Translations under genes and position numbers: made by a program
DNA from: Bermanella sp044597725
GTDB taxonomy: Bacteria > Pseudomonadota > Gammaproteobacteria > Pseudomonadales > Oceanobacteraceae
Reading direction: 5' to 3'
Length of the DNA stretch: 64,000 nucleotides
Assembly: GCF_044597725.1 (NCBI RefSeq)
Contig: NZ_CP139003.1
Span: 2,046,001 to 2,110,000, forward strand
In this document: piece after piece, positions 25,183-33,350 of the stretch
How positions within the stretch are numbered: position 1 is the stretch's first letter
How the letters are laid out: each line of letters opens with the position of its first letter
The notes under the pieces: generated by a model
The model's database searches: none
What the model was told of the DNA's origin: nothing
The model's input: the letters and a program-made list of their open reading frames with translations, nothing else

Positions 25183-25833
25183 ATGTCGGGTATTCTGTAT
25201 TCCTTTCGCCGTTGCCCTTATGCTATGCGTGCACGTTTAGCAATTTCTTATTGTTTAGCAAAGCATTACTTTGAATTACGAGAAGTGGTGCTTAAAGACA
25301 AACCTGAATCATTAATTCAAATTAGCCCTAAAGCGACTGTTCCAGTTGTGCTATTAGAAAATGGCGAAGTGCTCGATGAAAGTTTAGATATCATGCTGTT
25401 TGCGTTATCTGCCAATCCTACTCTTGAACAGACGTTGCTGCCTGAATCATTAAAGACCCATATTTTCAGTTTAATCAAAACCAACGATGGCGATTTTAAA
25501 TGGGCGTTAGATCGTTATAAATATTCCGACCGATACGAACACAGCCAACAGTATTACCGAGAAAAAGGTGAGGTTTTCTTAAACCAATTAAATGATCGAT
25601 TAGAAACACATCGATACTTAATGGGCAATGATATGACATTGGCTGATTTGGCGATTTTCCCGTTTGTTCGTCAGTTTGCCCATGTCGATAAAAAGTGGTT
25701 TGAAGCAAGCCAGTACGCAGCGTTGATTAAGTGGCTTAATGACTGGTTAGAGTCAGACTTATTTAAAGGTGTAATGACAAAATACCCGCAATGGCAGGCA
25801 GGAGATGAGCCGATCTATTTTCCTCAGTCTTAG
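25183..25833 (+). CDS. Glutathione S-transferase family protein
   Basis: The 216-residue protein has the thioredoxin-fold N-terminal GST domain: LYSFRRCPYAMRARLAI with a CPYA redox-type motif, then KATVPVVLLENGEVLDESLDIM, the cis-Pro and Glu-Ser glutathione-binding loop. The all-helical C-terminal domain contains MGNDMTLADLAIFPFVRQF, the conserved N-capping box. The CPYA motif suggests a glutaredoxin-2-like or omega-class thiol transferase rather than a conjugating enzyme. The ATG at 25183 is preferred over a TTG two codons earlier. Confidence 0.88.
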   Translation: MSGILYSFRRCPYAMRARLAISYCLAKHYFELREVVLKDKPESLIQISPKATVPVVLLENGEVLDESLDIMLFALSANPTLEQTLLPESLKTHIFSLIKTNDGDFKWALDRYKYSDRYEHSQQYYREKGEVFLNQLNDRLETHRYLMGNDMTLADLAIFPFVRQFAHVDKKWFEASQYAALIKWLNDWLESDLFKGVMTKYPQWQAGDEPIYFPQS

Positions 25834-25963
25834 TATTATCGGTTTGCGCCTATTGAGTCATGGTAGGGTATTCTGCTAGCTGCATTGTGAGCAGAGACCT
25901 TTTAACTGTATACTTTGCTCCGTGTTTTTTAGTCACCCCAATTAGTTAGATAAGCCATTACCT

Positions 25964-26941
25964 ATGTTGAATACCTCATCGACCCGTCTCAATAAATACA
26001 TCAGCGAGAGCGGTATATGCTCGCGCCGCGAGGCAGACCGTTATATTGAGCAGGGTAATGTGTATTTGAATGGTAAGCGTGCTGAAGTGGGCGACCGCGT
26101 TATGCCCGGCGATAAGGTCAAGGTCAATGGCCAGCTTATAGAGCCGCCAGAGCCCGAAGATTTTGTGTTCATTGCACTTAATAAACCTGTGGGTGTGGTT
26201 AGTACTACAGAAAGTAGCGAGCGCAATAATATTGTGCGCTTTGTTGGTCACAGTACTCGTATTTTCCCTATTGGCCGCCTCGATAAAGACTCCCAAGGGT
26301 TGATCTTTTTAACCAATAATGGTGATTTGGTAAATAAGATATTGCGTGCCGGTAACGACCACGAAAAAGAATACCTAGTAGAAGTAAATAAGCCCATTCG
26401 AGATAACTTTATTGAGGGCATGGCGAAAGGGGTGCCAATACTAGGCACGATGACTAAAAAGTGTAAGGTGCAAAAAGAAGCACCTAATGTTTTTAGAATT
26501 ACCTTGGTGGAAGGCTTAAATCGACAGATCCGCCGTATGTGTGAGCACTTTGGTTATGACGTTGTAGCGCTGGAACGGGTTCGCATTATGAATGTGGATT
26601 TAAAAGGCCTGGCAACGGGGGATTGGCGAGACCTCACACAAAAAGAATTGAATGGTATTTTCGAGGCGATTAAAGATTCTTCTTCCGATGCGCCCACTGG
26701 GCGTAAAACCACGCAGAAAAAACCCAATAAAAAGCCCAGTCCAAAACCGTCTAGTAGCAAGAACGGCCCTAAACGGGGTGGGCCACACAAAGCGAAAATG
26801 CCAAGTGGTAACCCTAATACCAAGCATCCACCCAAAAAGCCTAAAGGCAAACCGGCTAAGCTAGGAAAGGGTGGACCAAAGAATAAGATGGGTGGCAAAC
26901 CTGCGGGTAAAAAGCCAGGCGTTAAAAAAGGGCGCCGCTAG
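25964..26941 (+). CDS. rluF: 23S rRNA pseudouridine synthase RluF
   Basis: RluF makes pseudouridine at U2604 of 23S rRNA (and U35 of tRNA-Tyr in E. coli). The N-terminal S4 domain (residues about 8-55, RLNKYISESGICSRREADRYI) is followed by the RsuA-type catalytic core with the Asp in GRLDKDSQGLIFLT and GLNRQIRRMCEHFGY. The last ~75 residues are an unusual Lys/Pro/Gly-rich basic tail, likely an RNA-binding extension. It overlaps the convergent rlmE by 4 nt. Confidence 0.92.
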   Translation: MLNTSSTRLNKYISESGICSRREADRYIEQGNVYLNGKRAEVGDRVMPGDKVKVNGQLIEPPEPEDFVFIALNKPVGVVSTTESSERNNIVRFVGHSTRIFPIGRLDKDSQGLIFLTNNGDLVNKILRAGNDHEKEYLVEVNKPIRDNFIEGMAKGVPILGTMTKKCKVQKEAPNVFRITLVEGLNRQIRRMCEHFGYDVVALERVRIMNVDLKGLATGDWRDLTQKELNGIFEAIKDSSSDAPTGRKTTQKKPNKKPSPKPSSSKNGPKRGGPHKAKMPSGNPNTKHPPKKPKGKPAKLGKGGPKNKMGGKPAGKKPGVKKGRR

Positions 26942-27558
26942 CCTTTAAAGCCTTTTGCCACCACGTATACCTCGCGTGAGCGGGGGCGTGATGCATCGGG
27001 CTTGCGAATTAATACTTTGTTGAACGATGTGCGCACGTCTTTTAAATACTCTTCGTAGCCAACTCCCTGAAACACCTTGGCCACAAAACTGCCGTTGGGT
27101 TTAAGAACCTGACGGGCCATATCTAGGGCCAACTCTACTAAATACATAGAAGATGCTTGGTCGGCAGCGTTGACGCCACTGATGTTTGGCGCCATATCCG
27201 ATACCACTAAGTCCACTGGGGCGTTGTCTAACGTGGCCATGATTTCATCAAAGACCTCATCTTCAGTGAAATCGCCTTGAATGAAATCTACACCGGCCAT
27301 GGAATCCATGGGCAGAATATCCGACGCGATTACACGGCCTTTATCGCCTACTAAGGGTGCCAAAACTTGTGACCAGCCACCTGGCGCGCTGCCAAGGTCC
27401 ATGGTGACCATGGCGGGGCGAACCAGCTTATCTTTTTCAATTAGCTCAAGCAGTTTATAGCTGGCACGGGAGCGATAGCCATCGTTTTGCGCGCGTTTTA
27501 CATACACGTCATTAACGTGTTCGTTAAGCCATTGCTTACTGGTTTTGGATCTTGCCAT
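26938..27558 (-). CDS. rlmE: 23S rRNA (uridine-2552 2'-O)-methyltransferase RlmE (FtsJ)
   Basis: The 206-residue enzyme methylates the ribose of U2552 in the large-subunit A loop. The SAM-binding motif DLGSAPGGWSQVL, the upstream YRSRASYKLLEL with the first catalytic Lys, and SDMAPN (Asp of the K-D-K-E tetrad) are visible. FVAKVFQGVGYEEYL carries the second catalytic Lys. The length matches E. coli RlmE (209). The gene is convergent with rluF, another large-subunit rRNA modifier. Confidence 0.96.
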   Translation of the reverse strand: MARSKTSKQWLNEHVNDVYVKRAQNDGYRSRASYKLLELIEKDKLVRPAMVTMDLGSAPGGWSQVLAPLVGDKGRVIASDILPMDSMAGVDFIQGDFTEDEVFDEIMATLDNAPVDLVVSDMAPNISGVNAADQASSMYLVELALDMARQVLKPNGSFVAKVFQGVGYEEYLKDVRTSFNKVLIRKPDASRPRSREVYVVAKGFKG

Positions 27559-27741
27559 GTTATTACTCTAAATCGGGCGCGAGGGTTGTGGTGATTATAC
27601 CTGCTCTGGGGCCTGTCTGTAACATGGTAAAAAGCCCAATTCAGGCTAGTATTCGTTTGCTTTGCAGGTACAATTGCCGTGTTTTTGGCCATGGTGGCCG
27701 TTTTCTATTACCTTTGCCGGAGAAACCGGCCGGGCCAACTT

Positions 27742-29355
27742 ATGATACGTATAACCGAATTAGCTCTTCCCCTCGACCATGCACCTGAGGCTTTGCCAGC
27801 AGCCGTGGCAAAACGTTTGCAACTAGATGAGTCGCAACTGCAAGACGTTCAAGTATTTAAGCGCAGCTATGATGCGCGCAAAAAGAACTCTGAAATCAAG
27901 TTTATTTATATTGTCGATGTGGTGGTGGCTAACGAGGCAGCATTATTAGACAAGCTGGCAGATGATCGTCATATCCGACCATCGCCCGATACGCAATACT
28001 ATCCGGTTGGCAAAGCCCCTGAAGGTCTTACGGAGCGTCCTGTTATTATAGGGTTTGGTCCTTGCGGGTTATTTGCTGCATTGCTGTTAGCGCAGATGGG
28101 GTTTAAGCCCATTGTGTTAGAGCGCGGACGCAATGTGCGAACACGCACAAAAGATACGTGGGCACTGTGGCGCCATAATAAATTAACGCCCGAATCAAAC
28201 GTACAGTTTGGCGAGGGCGGTGCAGGCTTGTTTTCCGATGGCAAGCTTTATAGCCAAATAAAAGACCCTAAGTTTTATGGCCGTAAAGTCATGGCAGAGT
28301 TTGTAAAAGCAGGTGCGCCCGAAGAAATTATGTATGTTAACAAACCCCATATCGGTACTTTCCGTTTGACCGGCGTGGTTTCTAAAATGCGGGAAGAAAT
28401 CATTGCATTGGGCGGCGAGATTCGCTTTGAAAGCAAAGTGGAATCGTTAGATATTGTCGATAACCGAGTGCAAGGTGTGGTGCTTGCCGATGGCGAGCAT
28501 ATTAAAAGCCAGCATGTGGTATTGGCCGTAGGTCATAGCGCCCGAGATACCTTCCGCATGTTGCACCAAGTGGGTGTGTATGTGGAAGCCAAACCTTTTG
28601 CCATTGGTTTTCGTATTGAACACCCGCAATCGTTAATCGATAAAGCGCGTTTAGGTAAATATGCTGGCCATCCTGAATTGGGCGCGGCGGACTATAAACT
28701 GGTTTACCATGCCAGCAATGGTCGTGCGGTTTACAGCTTTTGTATGTGCCCAGGCGGCACCGTGGTGGCAGCTACGTCGGAAGAAGGCCGAGTGGTCACA
28801 AATGGCATGAGTCAATATTCGCGAAACGAGCGCAATGCCAATGCGGGTATTGTTGTGGGCATTAACCCCGAAAAAGATTTTCCCGGTAGCCCATTAGCTG
28901 GGCTAGCGCTGCAAGAAAAACTAGAAGAGCATGCGTATTTGGCTGGTGGCCAAGATTATTGCGCACCGGGGCAGCTGGTGGGTGACTTCATTAAAGGCCA
29001 AGCGTCAACCAAGTTGGGCTTGGTTGAGCCATCCTATAAACCAGGTATAAAACTGGGTGACTTGTCGTCTACCTTGCCAAGCTATGCCATTGAAGCAATT
29101 CGCGAAGCATTACCGGCCTTTGGCAAACAAATTCGAGGCTTCGATCGGGATGATGCAGTATTAACCGGTATTGAAACCCGCACTTCTTCTCCGGTACGGG
29201 TTAGCCGAGACCGAGAAACCCTGCAAAGCATTAACACCCAAGGGCTTTACCCAGCAGGGGAAGGTGCTGGTTATGCGGGCGGTATTTTATCGGCCGGAGT
29301 CGATGGTATTAAGATTGCCGAATCTGTAGCCAAAGCCATGCTTGCTGGTGAGTAA
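27742..29355 (+). CDS. FAD-dependent dehydrogenase, COG2509 type
   Basis: The 537-residue flavoprotein belongs to the uncharacterised NAD(FAD)-utilising dehydrogenase group. The N-terminal ~90 residues form a small separate domain (RITELALPLDHAPEALPAAV). The FAD Rossmann motif VIIGFGPCGLFAALLLAQMG lies near residue 103, then the VQFGEGGAGLFSDGKLYSQI block typical of the family. The C-terminal GLYPAGEGAGYAGGILSAG loop closes the FAD site. The start is ATG 27742; the longer frame upstream has no support. The reaction is unknown. It is 6 nt from the following methyltransferase gene, so the two are probably co-transcribed. Confidence 0.88.
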   Translation: MIRITELALPLDHAPEALPAAVAKRLQLDESQLQDVQVFKRSYDARKKNSEIKFIYIVDVVVANEAALLDKLADDRHIRPSPDTQYYPVGKAPEGLTERPVIIGFGPCGLFAALLLAQMGFKPIVLERGRNVRTRTKDTWALWRHNKLTPESNVQFGEGGAGLFSDGKLYSQIKDPKFYGRKVMAEFVKAGAPEEIMYVNKPHIGTFRLTGVVSKMREEIIALGGEIRFESKVESLDIVDNRVQGVVLADGEHIKSQHVVLAVGHSARDTFRMLHQVGVYVEAKPFAIGFRIEHPQSLIDKARLGKYAGHPELGAADYKLVYHASNGRAVYSFCMCPGGTVVAATSEEGRVVTNGMSQYSRNERNANAGIVVGINPEKDFPGSPLAGLALQEKLEEHAYLAGGQDYCAPGQLVGDFIKGQASTKLGLVEPSYKPGIKLGDLSSTLPSYAIEAIREALPAFGKQIRGFDRDDAVLTGIETRTSSPVRVSRDRETLQSINTQGLYPAGEGAGYAGGILSAGVDGIKIAESVAKAMLAGE

Positions 29356-29361
29356 TGCACT

Positions 29362-30102
29362 ATGAAATTAGATGACATAAAGAAACTGCACAAAAAAAAG
29401 TACCGAAATGAATTTGGTTGTTTTTTAGTGGAAGGCGAACACCTGATACTCGAGCTAGAAAAAGCGGCTAAAAACATTCCCGAATTTCAGCAGGCTAAAG
29501 TTTATGTGAGTGAAAGTTATGGCGAGGTGAATACCCAGCTAGAGCAAGTACGCATTACCGACAAGCAAATGCAAAAAATTGCCGATACCCAAACTCCGCA
29601 GGGCATCATCGCAGTAGTGCCGTTCCATTCTACCGAGACTTTACACATAGCTGCTGCCAAAAACAGTAAAGAAAAAACCATTTATTTATACGAAGTACAA
29701 GACCCAGGTAACTTAGGCACTATTTTACGGACGCTAGCTTGGTTTGGTGGTTTTCGTTGTGTATTAAGCCCTAATAGCGTCGACCCGTATAACCCCAAGG
29801 TTGTGCGTGCCAGCATGGGCGCGATTTTTCATTTACCCATTGAGCTAGATGTAAATATGAGTGAATTGCGAACGCGCTTTGATCACTTTGCCTGTTTGGA
29901 TATAGAAGGTGTGCCGCTTTCCGCTGAAGGTTTTACGCAACAGCAGTGCTTTGTGTTTGGTAATGAAGCGCGCGGCGTACCCCATGAAGAGCTGGTCAAG
30001 CTTGATGTAACAGCATACTCCATTCAAGGTGCAGGGGTTTTAGAATCTCTCAATTTAGCCACGGCAGTTAATATGTGTGCGTACGAACTGAATCGTTCGT
30101 AG
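29362..30102 (+). CDS. TrmH/SpoU family RNA 2'-O-methyltransferase
   Basis: The 246-residue SPOUT-fold enzyme transfers methyl groups to RNA ribose. The N-terminal substrate-binding part (FLVEGEHLILELEKA) is followed by the three SpoU motifs: EVQDPGNLGTILRTLAWFGG, VVRASMGAIFHLPIE and CFVFGNEARGVPHEEL with VLESLNLATAVNMCAYE. It is likely an rRNA or tRNA modifier; which base cannot be told. It belongs with rluF and rlmE in a small RNA-modification neighbourhood. Confidence 0.92.
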   Translation: MKLDDIKKLHKKKYRNEFGCFLVEGEHLILELEKAAKNIPEFQQAKVYVSESYGEVNTQLEQVRITDKQMQKIADTQTPQGIIAVVPFHSTETLHIAAAKNSKEKTIYLYEVQDPGNLGTILRTLAWFGGFRCVLSPNSVDPYNPKVVRASMGAIFHLPIELDVNMSELRTRFDHFACLDIEGVPLSAEGFTQQQCFVFGNEARGVPHEELVKLDVTAYSIQGAGVLESLNLATAVNMCAYELNRS

Positions 30103-30206
30103 CGATGGTGTTGGGAGGGCAATGGGCTATATTTAAACACTGGCCGCTATTTTCAATAATTCTATTTATAATATGTAGGTACGAAAAACAACCAAAGCCG
30201 AGGTGG

Positions 30207-30455
30207 TTAAAATACCTTCACACCGATTATTGAATACTTATCTTTATCGGGTATTTGTTCTTCTGTCAGGCAGTAGCAACTAGAGCTACCAAGTCTGGGG
30301 GCCGCCTTATGTTTAAAATCAGCATACCCTTGTTTTTGGCAAGCGGCCTCGCATCGATCTATGCTGCTCGAATTTGCAAAAAGGCCGATTAGTACGATAC
30401 TGATCATGAAAGGGAGTACAATCCACTTTACAAGCCAATAGTTTATATCTGTCAT
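30207..30455 (-). CDS. Small single-pass membrane protein, unknown
   Basis: The 82-residue product has one transmembrane segment (WLVKWIVLPFMISIVLIGLFA). A Cys-rich tail follows (CEAACQKQGYADF and SSSCYCLT), probably periplasmic with disulphides. AAGGG lies upstream of the ATG. No family is recognised. It is convergent with the TrmH gene and follows a second unknown minus-strand ORF. Confidence 0.6.
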   Translation of the reverse strand: MTDINYWLVKWIVLPFMISIVLIGLFANSSSIDRCEAACQKQGYADFKHKAAPRLGSSSCYCLTEEQIPDKDKYSIIGVKVF

Positions 30456-30488
30456 GATATTTTAAGAGCCCTTCGATTAATCCTTTAG

Positions 30489-30830
30489 TTATTGGGCGGT
30501 TAAGCTTTTCAGCGAAATCGCCTGTACTTGTTTAACGCGTTCCATTGTACTGATTTTGAATGATTTTTCATTTTTTAAATTTAGGGGTTTATCGTACGCA
30601 TGTAGGTATTTCTTCATTACTGAAATTTCGGCGTCTCGTTCATGCAAGTAATAATCCGGGTTCAATATATAAATGCCATTGCCAATAAAATATAAGACAC
30701 CACAAGATGACGCAATACAGCTAATTGTAGGTGTGATATATGGAAGGCTGCGCTTCGGATAATATTGTGTTGGTATACAGAATATTTTAAAAGAGACGTT
30801 ATTCGATGTTTTCAGGAATAATGCGCACAC
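30489..30830 (-). CDS. Hypothetical protein, probably 5'-truncated at the repeat
   Basis: The ORF reads from a GTG that lies inside the left end of the 257-bp repeat copy 2. The first ~10 codons are repeat sequence. The rest has one hydrophobic stretch (TISCIASSCGVLYFIGNGIYIL) and a charged tail (VMKKYLHAYDKPLNLKN). No family is recognised. The simplest reading is a gene that lost its native start when the repeat arrived. Alternatively, the real start is internal and the repeat sits just upstream. Confidence 0.45.
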   Translation of the reverse strand: MCALFLKTSNNVSFKIFCIPTQYYPKRSLPYITPTISCIASSCGVLYFIGNGIYILNPDYYLHERDAEISVMKKYLHAYDKPLNLKNEKSFKISTMERVKQVQAISLKSLTAQ

Positions 30831-31066
30831 AAAATGCGCGTTTATACTGGCAGTTTAAGAAAAAACCATGCAAAATCAATGTATTATAAAATCAAGCGCT
30901 GTGCATAGAGGACCTCGTTATTCTGGGAAAACGAGCATGCGCGTTTTTGTCGCTGAGCACGAAAGGGAAGCCACCAAAAAAGCCATTCCTTTCAAATACT
31001 TAGCCCCGATTACGCCACAATCCGAAAACAGGAAAAACGAGCACGCGCATTATTAAAATGTTAGGC
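30810..31066 (+). repeat. 257-bp structured repeat, copy 2
   Basis: This copy has the same length as copy 1 and no gaps. The left end is TTTCAGGAATAATGCGCAC; the right end GCGCATTATTAAAATG is followed by GTTAGGC (31060-31066), an exact integron core. The internal hairpin stem CTCGTT (30914-30919) / AACGAG (30930-30935) is kept while the loop differs from copy 1. A 62-codon ORF (30868-31056, ending PQSENRKNEHAHY) runs through it because a stop codon of copy 1 is CAA here. A DUF3775-like cassette gene follows directly. Confidence 0.85.
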
Positions 31067-31110
31067 TTCACAACATACTAATCTACAACTTAAACCAAGG
31101 AGAATCTCTT

Positions 31111-31449
31111 ATGCACATAGATGATCTAATTGAAGAGATAAAGCCGCGCATCCCATTCAGTTCGGAAGAATCTGCTCAGACATTCATTGATGACTTTGAA
31201 GAAGATGATCGAATCGCTCTTATATCAGCGATGTATATCGGGCGTAGTCATATTCATGCACAAGAAATCAATGATGATCATATAGAATATATGCGCTCTG
31301 GAAAGATGAATAGATATTGGGAGAAAGGCAATGTTCAAGACAACGAGATTGCGCGTGTTCTCTATGAAAAGAATACCAATCTAACTATTTACTATGATGC
31401 TTTTATACGTTGCACAACGAATTCAAAATTTGATCGTAGCAACTTTTAG
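31111..31449 (+). CDS. DUF3775-like protein in a gene cassette
   Basis: The 112-residue soluble, acidic protein resembles DUF3775 in its TFIDDFEEDDRIALISAMYIGR block and the C-terminal EIARVLYEKNTNLTIYYDAFI. The function of the family is unknown. An AAGGAG ribosome site precedes the ATG. It begins 45 nt after GTTAGGC (31060) and ends 14 nt before a strong attC, so the 31060-31529 unit is a textbook single-gene integron cassette. Confidence 0.75.
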   Translation: MHIDDLIEEIKPRIPFSSEESAQTFIDDFEEDDRIALISAMYIGRSHIHAQEINDDHIEYMRSGKMNRYWEKGNVQDNEIARVLYEKNTNLTIYYDAFIRCTTNSKFDRSNF

Positions 31450-31463
31450 ATGTACCTAAAAAA

Positions 31464-31535
31464 GCCTAATAATCACATCCAGCCGACCCTAAAACCGCTG
31501 CGCGGTTTTAGGTCAGCTGATGTGAGGCGTTAGGC
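31464..31535 (+). other. attC site, the clearest in the window
   Basis: The outer boxes are GCCTAAT (31464-31470) and GTTAGGC (31529-31535). The arms pair almost throughout: TCACATC-CAGCCGACC-CTAAAACCGC against GCGGTTTTAGGTCAGCTGATGTGA, with the unpaired bases in one arm expected of attC. At 72 bp it is in the normal range (57-141 bp). It would fold into a near-perfect single-strand hairpin. Confidence 0.88.
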
Positions 31536-31600
31536 TACGCCTGACTTCGAATTAAATGTAAGCTAATAATAGAGCTTGTTGGAAAATAAATGGATGGGAT

Positions 31601-32707
31601 ATGGATAAAGGTCTAATTAGCTATTTTGAGGTAAAACATTGCGGTTTCTATAGTACTAGCATTAAAGATCCTGTACTCATGGAGGGTTCTCTTGAAGAAA
31701 CTCTAGATAGTTTTTGTGAGTGGGTTAAGGATAGGGATTTTACTCAAACTATTCCTTGGGATGTTGATAGCCATCCTAAGCGAACTCAAATATATTGTAA
31801 AAGCATTGCGCAAGACCCTTCTACCAAAGATACTCTTTTAGTTCTGTGGAAGAGGTTTGGAGACGACAGTGGGAAAGTTAGCGGTATTTCTCCTGACGCA
31901 AAGGTTAGCCAGGACACCAGTGATTCAATAAAAATTGATCCTAAGGTTAAAGGGCAAAGTGCGATACTAGGCCAGCCAATGTACTACTGGGTAATACCTA
32001 GTTTAGATATAATTGCTACAGTAAATTTCTCTCATTCATGTGCTGCCACAAAAGAAGTAACCGATTATATTAAGCGATGCATTGACTATCGAGTTCCTCA
32101 CCCGAGAAAGCATGTTGTAGAAACTGAAAGCGAGAATCCAAATACAGGGGAACCTATTATTAGGAAATCTGTTAGCTATAGATCAGATGATGGGAAGAGT
32201 GTAATGAGATTTAAGCTGTTCGCGAGCACGAAAGAACTAAATTCGGACAAGGCGAATGCTGAAAGACTTTCTCAAAAAATAAGTCACATTGTCGTGCGAG
32301 ACACAATATCAACAACTAAGGCCGATGAAAAAGATTCGCTTTTTAAGCTTTGGGAGAAAGTGAAAGGAAAGAAAAAGTTTAGCAAGCATATCGAAATTAT
32401 CGAGGAAGCGACATTAACTCCAAGTGAGGTTTCTGAAATCATTAAAGTGCATAACGCAGAGTATAATTCCAAAAATAAGTGGAATAATATTGGCTTTAGA
32501 GAATCAGGTAATGATTCTACAAAGTGGTTGAACAGATATGTCTCAAGAGAGCATGTTTTGCTCCCTTTTTTAGCTGGAAACAATAATTACTATTCGGCGA
32601 GTACAGTGCTTAATAATCTTTTGAAGAATCGTAGCGATCTTTTGCTTCAGGTCTCAACAAGCCTTAAGTCAAAGAATGATGAAGAAAAGTCAGCTGCTGG
32701 AGGGTGA
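31601..32707 (+). CDS. Unknown protein of a two-gene cassette module
   Basis: The 368-residue protein has no signal peptide or membrane segment, so it is presumably cytoplasmic. It is rich in Lys, Ser and Asp. Recognisable stretches include PMYYWVIPSLDIIATVNFSH (a beta-rich core), HPRKHVVETESENPNTGEP and a Lys-rich KLWEKVKGKKKFSKH. The C-terminal part is helical. I do not recognise a family. Its stop codon overlaps the start of the downstream membrane-protein gene (TGATG), so translation is coupled. The soluble-plus-membrane pairing in a cassette resembles many phage-defence and toxin-immunity modules, but this is inference. Confidence 0.7.
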   Translation: MDKGLISYFEVKHCGFYSTSIKDPVLMEGSLEETLDSFCEWVKDRDFTQTIPWDVDSHPKRTQIYCKSIAQDPSTKDTLLVLWKRFGDDSGKVSGISPDAKVSQDTSDSIKIDPKVKGQSAILGQPMYYWVIPSLDIIATVNFSHSCAATKEVTDYIKRCIDYRVPHPRKHVVETESENPNTGEPIIRKSVSYRSDDGKSVMRFKLFASTKELNSDKANAERLSQKISHIVVRDTISTTKADEKDSLFKLWEKVKGKKKFSKHIEIIEEATLTPSEVSEIIKVHNAEYNSKNKWNNIGFRESGNDSTKWLNRYVSREHVLLPFLAGNNNYYSASTVLNNLLKNRSDLLLQVSTSLKSKNDEEKSAAGG

Positions 32708-33261
32708 TGATGACATCAAATAAAGTTCTAGATTTTTCATTGTCAATGGTGGAATTTTTTCGAAGTCGAGTAATTTCTCATTTCGTATATATTTCTTTAG
32801 GTTGTCTTGTTGGATGGTTCCTATCGGGGGTCGCGACCCTGATGGACTTGAGGCCGATAATGTCAACATTACAGAATCTTTCAGCAGCAGTATTTACGCT
32901 AGCGGGAATTTGGATAGCCTATTCTTATCCTCAAGCAATATCTGCATACACATCGCCAAATAGCGTAAAGGTAATTCCGACCGACGAAACAAAAAGAATA
33001 GAAAATCTTGTTCTTATTGTTTTGACATCCGCATTTGTTATTTCTTCATTACTTATATTCAATTTTCTATACTTACTGTTTTCAAAAACCGTTTTCTATG
33101 TCTCTCATCGTGAAGTATTTAAAGTGATAGGGATCACATCAATATGCTATCTATCGTTTTTACAACTCAAAGCCATCGCTACCGTAATGGTAACGAATAT
33201 TGCCTTCGTTAATGAATTGCATGGAAAAAGAACAGAGAAAATAGCAAATGATGATTTGTGA
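32707..33261 (+). CDS. Membrane protein of a two-gene cassette module
   Basis: The protein of about 184 residues has four probable transmembrane segments: VISHFVYISLGCLVGWFLSG, AAVFTLAGIWIAYSY, LIVLTSAFVISSLLIFNFLYLL, and GITSICYLSFLQLKAIATVMV. No family is recognised. The ATG at 32707 overlaps the preceding stop; ATG 32710, 5 nt after GGAGGG (32699-32704), is equally possible. The tight coupling implies a stoichiometric partner of the 368-residue protein, perhaps its membrane effector or anchor. Confidence 0.7.
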   Translation: MMTSNKVLDFSLSMVEFFRSRVISHFVYISLGCLVGWFLSGVATLMDLRPIMSTLQNLSAAVFTLAGIWIAYSYPQAISAYTSPNSVKVIPTDETKRIENLVLIVLTSAFVISSLLIFNFLYLLFSKTVFYVSHREVFKVIGITSICYLSFLQLKAIATVMVTNIAFVNELHGKRTEKIANDDL

Positions 33262-33271
33262 CCACATAAAA

Positions 33272-33327
33272 GCTTAACAATTCAACTCCTTCGAACGCCA
33301 AATCGTCAGCTGACTGAAGCGTCATGT
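33272..33327 (+). other. attC-like site with altered right core
   Basis: The boxes are GCTTAAC (33272-33278) and GTCATGT (33321-33327). The arms AACAATTCAACTC and the complement of GACTGAAGCGTC pair with one extra base, and CAGCTG lies in the centre. The GTC core matches that of the site at 9475. Confidence 0.5.
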
Positions 33328-33350
33328 ACTATTACGGAAATCTGAACTTT

